A stretch of DNA of 64,000 bases from Bacillota bacterium. Its GTDB lineage: Bacteria; Bacillota; Clostridia; Lachnospirales; Lachnospiraceae. Position numbers and translations under genes: made by a program. Of this stretch, positions 16,997 to 25,099 are shown one piece after another. The stretch covers positions 26,427 through 90,426 of the forward strand of contig JAEZKL010000023.1 in the NCBI GenBank assembly GCA_023415475.1. The letters run 5' to 3'. The notes below the pieces were generated by a model, which did not search any database, was not told the origin of the DNA, and saw only the letters and a list, made by a program, of their open reading frames with translations. The stretch's first letter is position 1; every line of letters starts with the position of its first letter.

Positions 16997-17758
16997 ATGG
17001 AAGAGGATAAAAGCTACCGTATGCCCCTGATTGGGGATATGGCACCTGCCTTTCATGCGATAACAACCCAGGGAGAGATAGACTTCCCACAAGATTACTA
17101 TGGATGTTGGGTTGTTCTGTTCAGTCATCCGGCAGACTTCACCCCGGTATGTACCACAGAATTCATGACGTTTGCATCCCTGATAAATGAATTCAAAGCT
17201 TTGAATACGGAATTGGTAGGCCTTTCTATTGATTCAATCTATTCCCATATTGCATGGCTTAGAAAGATAAGAGAATTAGTATGGAAGGATATTAAGCATG
17301 TGGATGTAACCTTTCCGTTAATTGCGGATATTTCCATGGATATCGCAAAGATGTATGGGATGCTGCATCCGAATAATTCAACGACAGCAACGGTTAGGTC
17401 AGTATTCATTATTGATCCGACCGGAATGATTCGAACGATTCTTTACTATCCGGCCTCCACCGGTCGTAATATGCAAGAGATTATGAGAATTATCATGGCA
17501 TTACAAAAGGCAGATTGTGAGAAGATAGCAACTCCGGCGAATTGGATGCCCTGCGATGACGTGATCCTTCCACCACCGGGTACCTGCGGAGCCGCTCTGG
17601 AACGAGTAGAGCGGACCTGCGAAAACCATTATTGTCTGGACTGGTTCCTCTGCTTCAAGCAGTCAGGCTGCATGCCCTGTGATAACAATGAGCCGGAGGT
17701 CTTACCATATCCATCCATGTATCCAAGCAGAAACAGAAGGAATTATCGCATTCCGTAG
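16997..17758 (+). CDS. Peroxiredoxin (Prx6/1-Cys type) with a cysteine-rich tail
   Basis: 253 residues. The AhpC/TSA fold has the peroxidatic Cys52 in SHPADFTPVCTTEF and the Prx6-type second domain IDPTGMIRTILYYPASTGRN. The family reduces hydrogen peroxide and organic peroxides. After the normal core (about residue 175) comes an unusual tail with seven cysteines (CDD, TCG, TCENHYC, FLCF, GCMPC) followed by a Pro/Tyr/Arg-rich end. In 2-Cys family members a C-terminal Cys resolves the disulfide; here several could. The ribosome-binding site ACAGGAGG is strong. Confidence 0.93.
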   Translation: MEEDKSYRMPLIGDMAPAFHAITTQGEIDFPQDYYGCWVVLFSHPADFTPVCTTEFMTFASLINEFKALNTELVGLSIDSIYSHIAWLRKIRELVWKDIKHVDVTFPLIADISMDIAKMYGMLHPNNSTTATVRSVFIIDPTGMIRTILYYPASTGRNMQEIMRIIMALQKADCEKIATPANWMPCDDVILPPPGTCGAALERVERTCENHYCLDWFLCFKQSGCMPCDNNEPEVLPYPSMYPSRNRRNYRIP

Positions 17759-17766
17759 CGAGGCAA

Positions 17767-17793
17767 TACCAAAATCTGCATACAGATTTTGGT
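17767..17793. terminator. Hairpin after the peroxiredoxin gene
   Basis: ACCAAAATCTG and CAGATTTTGGT form an 11-pair perfect stem with a short loop. A run of T is absent on the plus side (TAATACAT), so termination is likely but not certain. Confidence 0.6.
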
Positions 17794-17814
17794 AATACAT
17801 AATAACAATTTTGA

Positions 17815-17843
17815 TTGAAGGATGAATAGAATTGTGGTAGAAT
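17815..17843 (+). promoter_or_regulatory. Candidate promoter for the EamA gene
   Basis: TTGAAG at 17815-17820, 17-base spacer, TAGAAT at 17838-17843, 65 bases before the ATG at 17908. Confidence 0.55.
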
Positions 17844-17907
17844 AGGCAAACGGATGTAGAAAACATCCCTCAGAATATACTTTAGGAAAGCTTGGTAGGG
17901 ATACGGT

Positions 17908-18861
17908 ATGAAAAATCAAAAGCACAGTACGGCAGCGAAGATAGCATTATTTGTAGCAACACTAATCTGGGGTAGTTCTTTTCTTGTAGTAAAAAATTCA
18001 ATGGATGTAATGCAGCCTCATATGCTGTTAGCCTTTCGATTCACGATCGGAGGTTTTCTACTTTGCATCTTTTTCCATAAACGATTAAGAAAACTGAATA
18101 AAGAATATTTTATCAAAGGCGGTATTCTAGGTACCTTGCTTTTTATCGCCTATAGCCTCCAGACCATTGGCATAACCGATACTACACCCGGTAAGAATGC
18201 TTTCCTGACTGCGATTTACTGTGTGTTGGTCCCTTTTTTCTTCTGGCCGGTGGATAAGAAAAAACCGGATAGTTTTAATATCCTTGCAGCCTTCATTAGT
18301 ATTATTGGTATTGGACTGGTATCCTTGAATGGTGACCTTACGATACGAATGGGAGACGGGCTGACTCTGGCCAGCGGTGTTGTTTATGCGATCCATATTG
18401 TAGCAGTAGCTAAATTCTCCGGCAAGAGAGATCCAATCTTATTAACGATCTTACAATTTGGATATGCAGCAATCTATTCATGGATCATAGGCTTGATATT
18501 CGAGGATATTCCAACCAATTGGAGCAATGATTCGATTGTCGGACTTGTGTATCTTGCGGTATTTGCTACCGCTGTAGCGCTGTTGTTACAGAATGTCGGT
18601 CAGAAATATACTCATCCGGCTCCGGCAGCGATTATTATGAGTTTGGAATCTGTCTTTGGAGTATTGTTTTCCGTTATGTTCTATCACGAAGTGATTACTA
18701 TTCGCTTATTCATCGGCTTTTGCTTTATCTTTATCGCAATTATTATATCGGAAACGAAATTGAGCTTTCTGTTTAAAGCGAAAAGTATAACCGAGAACAC
18801 TCTTGATTTGGTTCTGACAAAGGATTTGGTCATTACCGAGGAGGTAAATACTTCAGAATAG
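17908..18861 (+). CDS. EamA/DMT family transporter
   Basis: 317 residues with ten predicted membrane spans in two EamA repeats. LIWGSSFLVVKNSMDVMQPHMLLAFRFTIGG opens the first repeat (the segment up to SMDVMQ is the conserved part) and TAVALLLQNVGQKYTHPAPAAIIMSLE closes the second, both typical of the drug/metabolite transporter superfamily. Members export amino acids, nucleosides or other metabolites. The gene has its own promoter and a perfect 19-pair terminator. The substrate is unknown. Confidence 0.92.
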   Translation: MKNQKHSTAAKIALFVATLIWGSSFLVVKNSMDVMQPHMLLAFRFTIGGFLLCIFFHKRLRKLNKEYFIKGGILGTLLFIAYSLQTIGITDTTPGKNAFLTAIYCVLVPFFFWPVDKKKPDSFNILAAFISIIGIGLVSLNGDLTIRMGDGLTLASGVVYAIHIVAVAKFSGKRDPILLTILQFGYAAIYSWIIGLIFEDIPTNWSNDSIVGLVYLAVFATAVALLLQNVGQKYTHPAPAAIIMSLESVFGVLFSVMFYHEVITIRLFIGFCFIFIAIIISETKLSFLFKAKSITENTLDLVLTKDLVITEEVNTSE

Positions 18862-18865
18862 TATG

Positions 18866-18906
18866 AATCAGAAAAGAGGTTGTTATAAACAACCTCTTTT
18901 CTGATT
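18866..18906. terminator. Perfect bidirectional terminator
   Basis: A 19-pair perfect stem, arms 18866-18884 and 18888-18906, with the 3-base loop ATA. The core is GAGGTTGTT / AACAACCTC with A- and T-rich flanks on either side. It separates the convergent EamA (+) and HAD (-) genes. Confidence 0.92.
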
Positions 18907-19723
18907 AAACTAATAAATATTTCTGAATAATCTCTGTTACACCGTCTTCGATACAAGTTCGTTCCGTTACAGTATCAGCAACAGCTTTTACGCTATCCAT
19001 TGCATTCTGCATTGCTACACCAAGGCCTGCTCGCTTAAGCATCGATATATCATTTTCTCCGTCACCTGCGGCGACTGCATCCGATGTAGATTTCCCAAAT
19101 AGGTTGCATATATATTCCATTCCTAACCCTTTGCTTGCATGAATTGAGGTGTATTCTAAAGAATAATCACTTGAAAATTCTGCATTTAGGCTTTGCTTCG
19201 TTACTTCATGCATTTCTCTTTTAAAACATTCCAGCTTATCTCTGTCCTGACAAGAAACAAAGAATTTCAAAGGAACTTCCTCTAAACCGAGATCCGGACT
19301 ACCCATATCTACGAGCCTGCAATCGCAGCCCCCTTTTTTATACCAATTATATTGCATATCGTTAAAGTTAAAGTATACCAGATTTTCGGTATATACATGA
19401 CAGGAGACATCTAATTCATATGCCTTCAGGAATAGACGATAGGTCATTTGAGTACTGATGGGTACCGTATGAAGCGTTTTACCGGTATGATTATCGATGA
19501 TGTGAGCCCCGTTCAACGCTACGGTATAAGAATTATCGTAATTATTCAACTGTAGTTCGCTTATCGTATTAAGGATTAATTTTTTGTTTCTGCCGGAAGC
19601 GATGAAAACTTTCTTCCCAGCACAGCAAGCACGTGTTACCGCTTCTTTATTTACCTCTGATATCTGATTGGGTTCCTGTTTCAATGTCCCGTCTACATCC
19701 AAGAATAATAAATCGTAGTTCAT
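18905..19723 (-). CDS. Cof-type HAD-IIB family phosphatase
   Basis: 272 residues. The HAD nucleophile motif LFLDVDGTLKQEP is at residues 5-17, the second motif IASGRNKK near 40, the conserved Lys in SKGLGM near 195, and the metal-binding motif AAGDGENDISML near 220. The large cap domain between motifs 2 and 3 marks the Cof/YbiV branch, which dephosphorylates sugar phosphates, FMN/PLP or similar small molecules. The substrate is not predictable. The gene is transcribed alone and its stop codon lies inside the shared terminator. Confidence 0.92.
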   Translation of the reverse strand: MNYDLLFLDVDGTLKQEPNQISEVNKEAVTRACCAGKKVFIASGRNKKLILNTISELQLNNYDNSYTVALNGAHIIDNHTGKTLHTVPISTQMTYRLFLKAYELDVSCHVYTENLVYFNFNDMQYNWYKKGGCDCRLVDMGSPDLGLEEVPLKFFVSCQDRDKLECFKREMHEVTKQSLNAEFSSDYSLEYTSIHASKGLGMEYICNLFGKSTSDAVAAGDGENDISMLKRAGLGVAMQNAMDSVKAVADTVTERTCIEDGVTEIIQKYLLV

Positions 19724-19740
19724 AGTAGTCCTTCCTTATG

Positions 19741-19780
19741 TTAATTAAGTCAGCTTTACAAACTTTTATAAATCATGTTA
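19741..19780 (+). repeat. Dispersed repeat B, copy 1
   Basis: AAGTCAGCTTTACAAACTTT followed by TATAAATCATGTTA. It matches copies at 38054 and 42581, with a small AAGT..ACTT hairpin at its centre. Confidence 0.55.
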
Positions 19781-19984
19781 GGTTTTTATCATTGCACAAA
19801 TATTACAAAATTGTGAATTCAAGTACAAATTATACTTTATAATTCGAGTAAATTCTATCGTAAAAGTGTACGAAGAATCGAAAATTTATCCCGTTACTTT
19901 CGCTTTTGTAACTATATTGTACAGCGGGCATAAGATAAAGCATAGGAATCACCTTGCACTGCATAGGCTGCTTTAGCCAATCTA

Positions 19985-20084
19985 CAGTACAATCTGATCA
20001 GGCGACGTTGAAAAACAATTCGTGCAGCCGGGCTGGCAATCAGCAACAGGATAATTAGACCTGTGGGACAGAGTATTATTACTG
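19985..20084 (+). promoter_or_regulatory. NiCo (czcD motif) riboswitch
   Basis: The conserved pieces of this metal-sensing class occur in the right order and spacing: CTGATCAGGCGAC (19994-20006), TGCAGCCGGGCTG (20023-20035), GCAACAG (20043-20049) and CTGTGGGACAG (20061-20071). ACAGG (20046-20050) pairs with CCTGT (20060-20064), and CAGTA (19985) with TACTG (20080) closes the outer helix. I matched it to the crystallised Erysipelotrichaceae aptamer from memory. The class binds Co(II) and Ni(II), and Fe(II) has also been argued as its natural ligand. It lies 82 bases before a P-type cation ATPase gene, and its 3' half is part of a terminator, so metal binding should switch the gene on. Confidence 0.92.
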
Positions 20085-20111
20085 ATATATGTGTTCCACA
20101 GGTCGTTTTCT
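20058..20111 (+). terminator. Riboswitch-controlled terminator
   Basis: GACCTGTGGGACA at 20058-20070 pairs with TGTTCCACAGGTC at 20092-20104, followed by GTTTTCT. The left arm is the last conserved part of the riboswitch, so aptamer folding and terminator folding exclude each other. Confidence 0.87.
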
Positions 20112-20165
20112 GCCCATGGACACACATCTGCCTATGCATTGCCTTGATTTAAGGAGGTAACGTAA

Positions 20166-22742
20166 ATGACAGACCAGACAGGGTTGACGATGAAGGAAGT
20201 AAAGGAACGTGAGAAAAAGTATGGGAAGAATTTGATTTCTATAAAAAGCCGAGGAAGAATTCGAAAGCATCTGCTACACATCTGTGCGGAACCGATTTAC
20301 CTGATATTAGCAACCTCAGGGCTAATCTATTTTGTTCTCGGGGAAACCGTGGATGGAATAGTTATGATATCCTTTGTTATCTTTGTCATCGGAATTGATC
20401 TGTTTCAAGATATCAGAACCGGAAATGCTTTAAAAAAGCTGAAGGAAATTACTGCACCGAGGGTAGAGGTCATTCGAGAAGGACAAAAGTATCTGATTTT
20501 AAAAGAAGATCTGGTACCGGGGGATCTGGTGCTTCTTGAGGAAGGGGTTAAAATTCCTGCTGACGGGCATCTGATTGCCTGCGACGGTTTAAGTGTTGAT
20601 GAGAGTATTCTTACCGGAGAAGCAATCCCGGTAACGAAGGAGGTATCGGTAAAGTCAGAGGAAGAGGAAACAAAAGAATATACCGGTAGAAATTATTGTT
20701 TTACGGGGACCATGGTTTGTCTTGGGTCAGGACGGATGATTGTTGACAGGATTGGTAACGATACGGAGTATGGAAGGATTGCTGAAAAGCTTGTATCAAT
20801 TGAAAGGGAGAGCTCCTTACTTCAGCATCAGCTTAAGAAGCTGGCTAAGCAATGCACTTATTTTGCATTTATACTTTTTGTATTTGTAAGTGCTGTTACC
20901 TTTCTTAATCTTTCTGACTATATTATGTCTGAGCGATTGATTCATAGTATGCTGGCCGGAGTGGTATTAGCTCTGTCTATGGTGCCGGGTGAATTTCCGG
21001 TGATTTTATCGGTTTATTTTTCTATGGGTGCGCTAAGACTGGTGAAAAAGAAGGCATTGGTGAGACGCTTATCCTCCGTAGAGACCTTAGGAGCTGTCTC
21101 GGTGTTGTGTTTGGATAAAACGGGAACCATTACTCAGAATTGCATGCAGGTAGCGGAGGCTTACATTCCGGAAGTCCAAGGAGATAAGTTTTGTAAAGTA
21201 TTATCACTGGCATGTCGTAAAGAAACCGGTGATGCGGTGGAAAAAGCTCTATTGGATTATGGTAAGCAAATGTGCAGCACCTGCCTTGACAGAATGCAAA
21301 GTGTATCGGATGAGAAAAATGAAGCCAAGGTCATATCCTGCTCCTTATTAAACGAGGATTACAGAATTCTGAAGGAATATTCCTTTTCCAATGAAATAAA
21401 AGCAATGGGGCAGCTATGGCAAAAAGGAACAAAGCAAATTCTTGCTGCAAAAGGAAGTCCGGAAGTTATCCTTTCCTTATCTGATTTATCAGAGGCTGAG
21501 CAAAGTGGACTGGAGCATAAGCTGTTAGAATATTCCGCAAAGGGGTGCAAGGTCATAGCAGTTGCTGATGCCAAATTTAAAGTGGAGGAGGCACTTCCTG
21601 ACAGTCTGTCGGACTGCAGCCTATGCTTTCGCGGAATGCTTGCATTAGAAGATCCGCCGAGAGAAGCGGTATCAGATGGACTGACATCCTGCTACGAAGC
21701 TGGAATTCGAACCATTATGATTACAGGTGACCATCCGATTACTGCGACTTCCATCGCAGAGCAGGTAGGAATAAGGAACGCACAACAGGTATTGACAGGT
21801 GATGAGATAGAAGCGCTCTCTGATAATGAATTATCGGAAAAGGTAAGGGATTGCAATATCTACGCAAGAGTAATGCCCCTTCATAAAATGAGGATTGTGA
21901 AGGCTTTGAAGGATAGAGGGGAGGTAGTCGCAATGACCGGTGACGGTGTAAACGATTCTACCGCATTAAAAGCTGCTGATATCGGTATCGCGATGGGTAA
22001 GAATGGCAGTGAGGTATCCAGAGAAGCAGCTGATTTGATTTTATTGGATGACAATTTTCATACAATTCTCGATACCATCAGGGATGGACGCCGAATTTAC
22101 ACAAACATCCGTAAAACCATCGCCTATGTCCTTGCCTTCCATATACCGATTGCCCTGATATGCCTGATTGCCCCCTTATTAGGGGTCAGACCGGATGAAC
22201 TTCTGTTGATGCCGTTGCATATCGTGCTACTGGAGCTGGTGATGAATCCGACAGTATCCGTTACACTGGAACGACAGCCGGCAGAGGCGGATATTATGAA
22301 TAAGCCGCCGCGAAGCAGATCACAAGGACTGATAACCGGGCAAATTTTTTGGAAAAGTGTATTTCAGGGGATCATGATATTCTTGGCAGCCTTTTTATTG
22401 TATCTTGGAACACTAGGTCAAGGCTATACCGTTGAAACAGCGAGAACCTGCGGATTTGTAGTATTGGTTTGTTCCAGTATACTTCTTGTGCTGGTTAATT
22501 GTTCGGAGACGGAGTCCATCCTTACTATAATAAGAAGACTTAAAAATGAGAAAGGGATTTGGGGCTTAAACCTGATTATAATAATCGGTTTATTGGCGAT
22601 GATATATTCACCGCTGTATGATAAATTTGGGTTTGCTCCATTGAGCTGGTCCAATATGCTGATTTCGATCATTCTCTCCTTTGCAGCGGTCATATGGTAT
22701 GACATCGTAAAAATCTTTCGAAGATTATTGAAGGAAGTATAA
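20166..22742 (+). CDS. P-type cation-transporting ATPase under NiCo riboswitch control
   Basis: 858 residues of P2-like architecture: cation-ATPase N-terminal domain, actuator motif LTGEAIP (TGE at 150-152), phosphorylated Asp317 in DKTGTITQN, nucleotide-binding KGSPEVI near 430, hinge MTGDGVNDS near 590, and C-terminal membrane spans. The M4 ion-binding motif reads PGEFP (274-278) where Ca-ATPases have PEGLP, moving the acidic residue by one place, and there is no CPC or N-terminal heavy-metal domain as in P1B pumps. Together with the riboswitch this argues for export of Fe(II), Co(II) or Ni(II) rather than calcium. The start ATG follows AAGGAGG by 7 bases. Confidence 0.93.
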   Translation: MTDQTGLTMKEVKEREKKYGKNLISIKSRGRIRKHLLHICAEPIYLILATSGLIYFVLGETVDGIVMISFVIFVIGIDLFQDIRTGNALKKLKEITAPRVEVIREGQKYLILKEDLVPGDLVLLEEGVKIPADGHLIACDGLSVDESILTGEAIPVTKEVSVKSEEEETKEYTGRNYCFTGTMVCLGSGRMIVDRIGNDTEYGRIAEKLVSIERESSLLQHQLKKLAKQCTYFAFILFVFVSAVTFLNLSDYIMSERLIHSMLAGVVLALSMVPGEFPVILSVYFSMGALRLVKKKALVRRLSSVETLGAVSVLCLDKTGTITQNCMQVAEAYIPEVQGDKFCKVLSLACRKETGDAVEKALLDYGKQMCSTCLDRMQSVSDEKNEAKVISCSLLNEDYRILKEYSFSNEIKAMGQLWQKGTKQILAAKGSPEVILSLSDLSEAEQSGLEHKLLEYSAKGCKVIAVADAKFKVEEALPDSLSDCSLCFRGMLALEDPPREAVSDGLTSCYEAGIRTIMITGDHPITATSIAEQVGIRNAQQVLTGDEIEALSDNELSEKVRDCNIYARVMPLHKMRIVKALKDRGEVVAMTGDGVNDSTALKAADIGIAMGKNGSEVSREAADLILLDDNFHTILDTIRDGRRIYTNIRKTIAYVLAFHIPIALICLIAPLLGVRPDELLLMPLHIVLLELVMNPTVSVTLERQPAEADIMNKPPRSRSQGLITGQIFWKSVFQGIMIFLAAFLLYLGTLGQGYTVETARTCGFVVLVCSSILLVLVNCSETESILTIIRRLKNEKGIWGLNLIIIIGLLAMIYSPLYDKFGFAPLSWSNMLISIILSFAAVIWYDIVKIFRRLLKEV

Positions 22743-22781
22743 CCCTAATAGATGCAAATGGTATGAAAAGCTATCATTGAA

Positions 22782-22810
22782 TTCATACAAAACCTATGTT
22801 AATATAGTAG
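22782..22810 (+). promoter_or_regulatory. Candidate Rrf2-family operator, copy 1 (autoregulatory)
   Basis: CATACAAAACCTATGTTAAT followed by ATAGTA. The same word, allowing two one-base gaps, recurs in front of metY at 23617. It lies 37 bases before the Rrf2 start codon. Confidence 0.68.
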
Positions 22811-22846
22811 TAATAATCCTTTTAGGGATACGAAGGAGGTTTTGCC

Positions 22847-23281
22847 ATGAAGATATCAACAAAAGGGAGATATGCACTCAGACTCATGTTGGATCTGGCA
22901 TTAAATAATACCGGAGAGTATATTACGATTAAAACTATAGCTGCGAGGCAGGAGATCAGCGAAAAATATCTGGAACAGATCATATCCTTACTTAATCGTG
23001 CCGGTTATGTCAAAAGCATCCGGGGAGCCCAGGGAGGTTATCGCCTGGCAAAGGAACCAGCAGAATATACGGTTGGTATGATACTGAGGCTGACAGAAGG
23101 AAGTCTTACGCCGATCGATTGTCTGGAAGATGAGGGAGTATGCGGTAAAAATGGGCAATGTGTAACCAGAGAGGTATGGCAGGAGCTATATGAAGCAATC
23201 TGTTCTGTAGTTGATCGGATTACACTTCAGGATCTGGTAGATCGTCAATTGAATAATATACCATATGATTTTTCTATATAG
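22847..23281 (+). CDS. Rrf2 family regulator, IscR-like with three cysteines
   Basis: 144 residues. The N-terminus MKISTKGRYALRLMLDLA and the winged-helix segment YLEQIISLLNRAGYVKSIRGAQGGYRLA (the conserved part is RGAQGGYRLA) define the Rrf2 family. Cys92, Cys99 and Cys105 lie almost exactly where E. coli IscR holds its [2Fe-2S] cluster (92, 98, 104), so it probably senses Fe-S status, or sulfur supply in the manner of CymR. It is followed by metY-cysK and shares a putative operator with metY, so the likely job is repression of sulfur assimilation and of itself. CymR of Bacillus lacks this Cys set, so the protein is a hybrid on paper. Confidence 0.92.
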   Translation: MKISTKGRYALRLMLDLALNNTGEYITIKTIAARQEISEKYLEQIISLLNRAGYVKSIRGAQGGYRLAKEPAEYTVGMILRLTEGSLTPIDCLEDEGVCGKNGQCVTREVWQELYEAICSVVDRITLQDLVDRQLNNIPYDFSI

Positions 23282-23348
23282 ATAATGTAATGAATAGCTA
23301 TTTTTCACTTAGATGCCGTGAATTGGCATCATGTATGCCGGTAAGATG

Positions 23349-23468
23349 AGAGGTTGTTTCAAAACATATTGATAGCAAGGGTGAGGGTAACATACATCCC
23401 ATACCGGATCATCTCTAAGAGAGATCATCCGTGCCTTATGCTAATGAATATATTTTGAAACAACCTCT
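23349..23468. repeat. 120-bp imperfect inverted repeat, MITE-like
   Basis: The 16-base ends (23349-23364, AGAGGTTGTTTCAAAA, and 23453-23468) are perfect inverted repeats. The middle has a second dyad, CGGATCATCTCT / AGAGATCATCCG, with one mismatch. The whole can fold into one long hairpin. No flanking target duplication is obvious. The ends resemble those I recall for IS1182-type elements; it may also act as a terminator. Confidence 0.6.
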
Positions 23469-23578
23469 TCACTATTTGGTTGGCATTTTTCTGTATAGCT
23501 GCCATATATTTGATTAGCAATTCACAAGAGAGCAGGACAGCAGTTGGAAAATTATTTGAAAAATTTCTCAAATATCTA

Positions 23579-23608
23579 TTGACAAAACAACCCCGGTAAG
23601 TATATGAT
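23579..23608 (+). promoter_or_regulatory. metY promoter
   Basis: TTGACA at 23579-23584, 18-base spacer, TATGAT at 23603-23608. The Rrf2-type operator starts 8 bases further on, at the expected transcription start. Confidence 0.68.
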
Positions 23609-23616
23609 AATTACAA

Positions 23617-23646
23617 TCCATACAAAACCTAGTAATATACTATGAA
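23617..23646 (+). promoter_or_regulatory. Candidate Rrf2-family operator, copy 2 (metY-cysK)
   Basis: CATACAAAACCTAGTAATAT followed by ACTATG. It covers the predicted start site, so a bound repressor would block initiation. Confidence 0.7.
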
Positions 23647-23741
23647 TACTATGGAATATAAAAACGATTAGCAGGATATCACCAAACGGGCGCGGTAATA
23701 GAGGTTTGGGTCCTGTGAGAAAAATAACGGAGGGTTAATCT

Positions 23742-25031
23742 ATGGCGAAGGAAAAGAAATTACATTTTGAAACCTTGCAGCTTCATGCAGGACAGGAAAA
23801 ACCGGACAGTGCAACCGGGGCGAGAAGTGTTCCGATCTATCAAACAACCTCTTATGTATTTGATGACTGCGCACAGGCTGAGCGAAGATTTAATCTGAGT
23901 GAAGGCGGAAACATCTATACCAGATTAATGAATCCTACCTCCGATGTGTTTGAACAGAGAATTGCAGCCTTAGAAGGCGGAATTGCAGCACTGGCCACCT
24001 CCTCAGGAGCAGCAGCCATCACATATGCTATTCAAAATATTGCTCATGCGGGAGATCACATTATCTCGGCTCAGACGATATATGGTGGTACTTATAATCT
24101 GTTTGCCAATACCTTGCCCAATTTTGGCGTGACGACTACTTTTGTCGATGGTGATGATCCGGATAATTTTGAAAAAGCAATCAGGGAGAATACAAAGGCT
24201 ATTTTTATTGAAAGTTTGGGAAATCCTAATTCCAGTATTATTGATATAAAGAAGGTGGCCGAAATCGCACATCGTAATAAACTGCCTTTGATTGTAGATA
24301 ATACCTTTGCAACACCGTATCTGCTTCGTCCTATCGAATATGGAGCAGACGTCGTAGTGCATTCCGCAACTAAATTCATAGGTGGTCACGGAACGACGAT
24401 CGGCGGAGTAATTGTTGACAGTGGTAAATTCGATTGGGAGGCATCAGGCAGGTTCCCTTCCTTAACGGAACCGAATCCCAGTTATCACGGAGTACAATTT
24501 ACAAAAGCCGTAGGTGCACTGGCTTATATCATTAAGATACGGGTTACCTTAATGAGAGATACCGGGTCGACGATTAGTCCCTTCCATTCCTTCCTGTTCC
24601 TGCAAGGGTTAGAAACCCTATCTCTTCGTGTGGAGCGTCATGTGGAAAATGCGCTAAAGGTAGTTGACTTCCTTAGTAAACATCCGAAGGTTGAGAAGGT
24701 AAATCATCCTTCCTTACAGGATAATCCTTATCATCAATTATATCAGGAATATTTCCCGAAGGGAGCCGGCTCTATCTTTACCTTTGAGATAAAAGGAGAT
24801 GCAGCTGTAGCTAAGAAATTCATCGATCATTTGCAGATTTTTTCACTGTTAGCAAATGTAGCAGATGTAAAATCCTTGGTAATCCATCCGGCGAGTACGA
24901 CACATTCACAGATGAACGAACAGGAATTATTGGCTTCCGGCATACATCCGAATACCATACGTTTATCCGTAGGAACAGAACATATTGAAGATATCCTTGA
25001 CGATTTGGCAAACGCATTTAATAATATATAA
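23742..25031 (+). CDS. metY: O-acetylhomoserine sulfhydrylase
   Basis: 429 residues, Cys/Met metabolism PLP enzyme family. The start FETLQLHAGQEKPDSATGARSVPIYQ (conserved FETLQLHAGQ) and the PLP Lys211 in VVHSATKFIGGHGT are characteristic, and the length of about 430 separates O-acetylhomoserine sulfhydrylases from 380-residue gamma-synthases. It makes homocysteine from O-acetylhomoserine and sulfide, and some homologues also act on O-acetylserine. It is followed by cysK after 68 bases in the same direction, forming a sulfide-assimilation unit under the predicted Rrf2 operator. Confidence 0.94.
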   Translation: MAKEKKLHFETLQLHAGQEKPDSATGARSVPIYQTTSYVFDDCAQAERRFNLSEGGNIYTRLMNPTSDVFEQRIAALEGGIAALATSSGAAAITYAIQNIAHAGDHIISAQTIYGGTYNLFANTLPNFGVTTTFVDGDDPDNFEKAIRENTKAIFIESLGNPNSSIIDIKKVAEIAHRNKLPLIVDNTFATPYLLRPIEYGADVVVHSATKFIGGHGTTIGGVIVDSGKFDWEASGRFPSLTEPNPSYHGVQFTKAVGALAYIIKIRVTLMRDTGSTISPFHSFLFLQGLETLSLRVERHVENALKVVDFLSKHPKVEKVNHPSLQDNPYHQLYQEYFPKGAGSIFTFEIKGDAAVAKKFIDHLQIFSLLANVADVKSLVIHPASTTHSQMNEQELLASGIHPNTIRLSVGTEHIEDILDDLANAFNNI

Positions 25032-25099
25032 TAGATAATAATAAAAGTAATATGAATATAATATCAGATAACTGCAGTAAGCAGAGAAGAGGAGCTATC

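Larger units (their letters stand above)
19724..20165. other. Intergenic region of 442 bp before the P-type ATPase
   Basis: It begins with repeat B (19741-19780). About 200 AT-rich bases follow in which I see no gene and no convincing promoter. From about 19915 the sequence becomes structured and contains the riboswitch and terminator listed separately, then a 50-base stretch with the ribosome-binding site AAGGAGG. Confidence 0.6.
23282..23741. other. Intergenic region of 460 bp between the Rrf2 gene and metY
   Basis: Contains a small hairpin (GATGCC / GGCATC, 23312-23331), the 120-bp inverted repeat at 23349-23468, the metY promoter and the Rrf2 operator. No S-box, T-box or reading frame is seen in the 95-base leader. 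Confidence 0.55.

Noticed and set aside
19912..20139. Minus-strand frame of 75 codons
   Set aside because: It lies antisense to the NiCo riboswitch and has no ribosome-binding site; the RNA signal explains the conserved sequence.
23609..23741. SAM (S-box) riboswitch before metY
   Set aside because: The leader is too short and lacks the conserved S-box motifs; an Rrf2 operator fits better.
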